Shown here one piece after another: positions 5,205 through 5,247 of a DNA stretch of 5,247 bases. The first letter of the stretch is position 1. Each line of letters starts with the position of its first letter. The DNA comes from an uncultured Chloroflexota bacterium (lineage in GTDB: Bacteria; Chloroflexota; Anaerolineae; Aggregatilineales; Phototrophicaceae). Under the pieces are notes generated by a model that saw nothing but the letters and a program-made list of their open reading frames with translations, was not told the DNA's origin and searched no databases. The stretch is from the NCBI GenBank assembly GCA_937870805.1, contig CALMZT010001337.1:1-5247 (forward strand), written 5' to 3'. The translations under genes were made by a program, and so were the position numbers.

Positions 5205-5233
5205 TCAGCGCCTGGATACCAACCAGGTGCTGA
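5205..5233. promoter_or_regulatory. Inverted repeat upstream of the small minus-strand gene (operator or hairpin)
   Basis: TCAGCGCCTGG (5205-5215) and CCAGGTGCTGA (5223-5233) form an 11-bp stem with one G-T wobble and a 7-nt loop. It lies 62 bp upstream of the small minus-strand gene. There is no clear T run on the + strand (ACAGTTATTC follows), so it may be a regulator-binding palindrome or the terminator of a gene beyond the right edge. Confidence 0.4.
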
Positions 5234-5247
5234 ACAGTTATTCTTCA

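Noticed and set aside
5000..5233. 77-codon + strand open frame at the right end
   Set aside because: It overlaps the better supported minus-strand gene, lacks a ribosome site and has a composition typical of an antisense shadow.

Overview
The window is a degraded accessory stretch of a bacterial chromosome of moderate GC. No taxonomic marker is present. The style of the secreted TAP-type hydrolase tail, together with the methyltransferase-TusA / DsrE pair, reminds me of Chloroflexota (Anaerolineae-like) genomes, but that is an impression and not something the sequence proves.

Left part (1-1551, + strand): a short same-strand gene run. It opens inside a class I SAM-dependent methyltransferase that resembles arsenite methyltransferases in its core but carries a C-terminal TusA-like sulfur-carrier domain. 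A complete DsrE/DsrF-like protein follows 27 nt later. A small ferredoxin-fold (NIPSNAP/EthD-like) gene comes next and is broken by two apparent single-base losses. TusA and DsrE folds work together in sulfur relay, so the first two genes look like a sulfur-carrier-linked methyltransferase module. This is the most original content of the window.

Middle (1548-2524): the broken small gene runs straight into the 3' part of a TAP-family alpha/beta hydrolase that has lost its nucleophile half. The join looks like a deletion or recombination scar. After a terminator-like hairpin, a convergent minus-strand remnant of a VapC-type PIN toxin (last ~45 residues) is cut off by an insertion sequence.

Mobile part (2525-4768): an intact-looking ISAs1-family element (1287 bp, minus-strand transposase with a full DDE triad and perfect 20-bp terminal repeats, but no target duplication) and, 138 bp further on, an 817-bp IS5-family (IS427-like) element. 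The second element sits in a CTAG target and encodes its transposase in two frames joined at an A7 tract. Between them is a short non-coding island holding a good sigma70-type promoter and a small hairpin.

Right part (4770-5247): non-coding sequence, then a minus-strand gene for an 87-residue protein of probable ferredoxin-like fold, and an 11-bp-stem inverted repeat in its upstream region. Overall this is an IS-associated scar zone with at least three truncated or frameshifted genes next to one intact and potentially interesting sulfur/methyltransferase gene pair.
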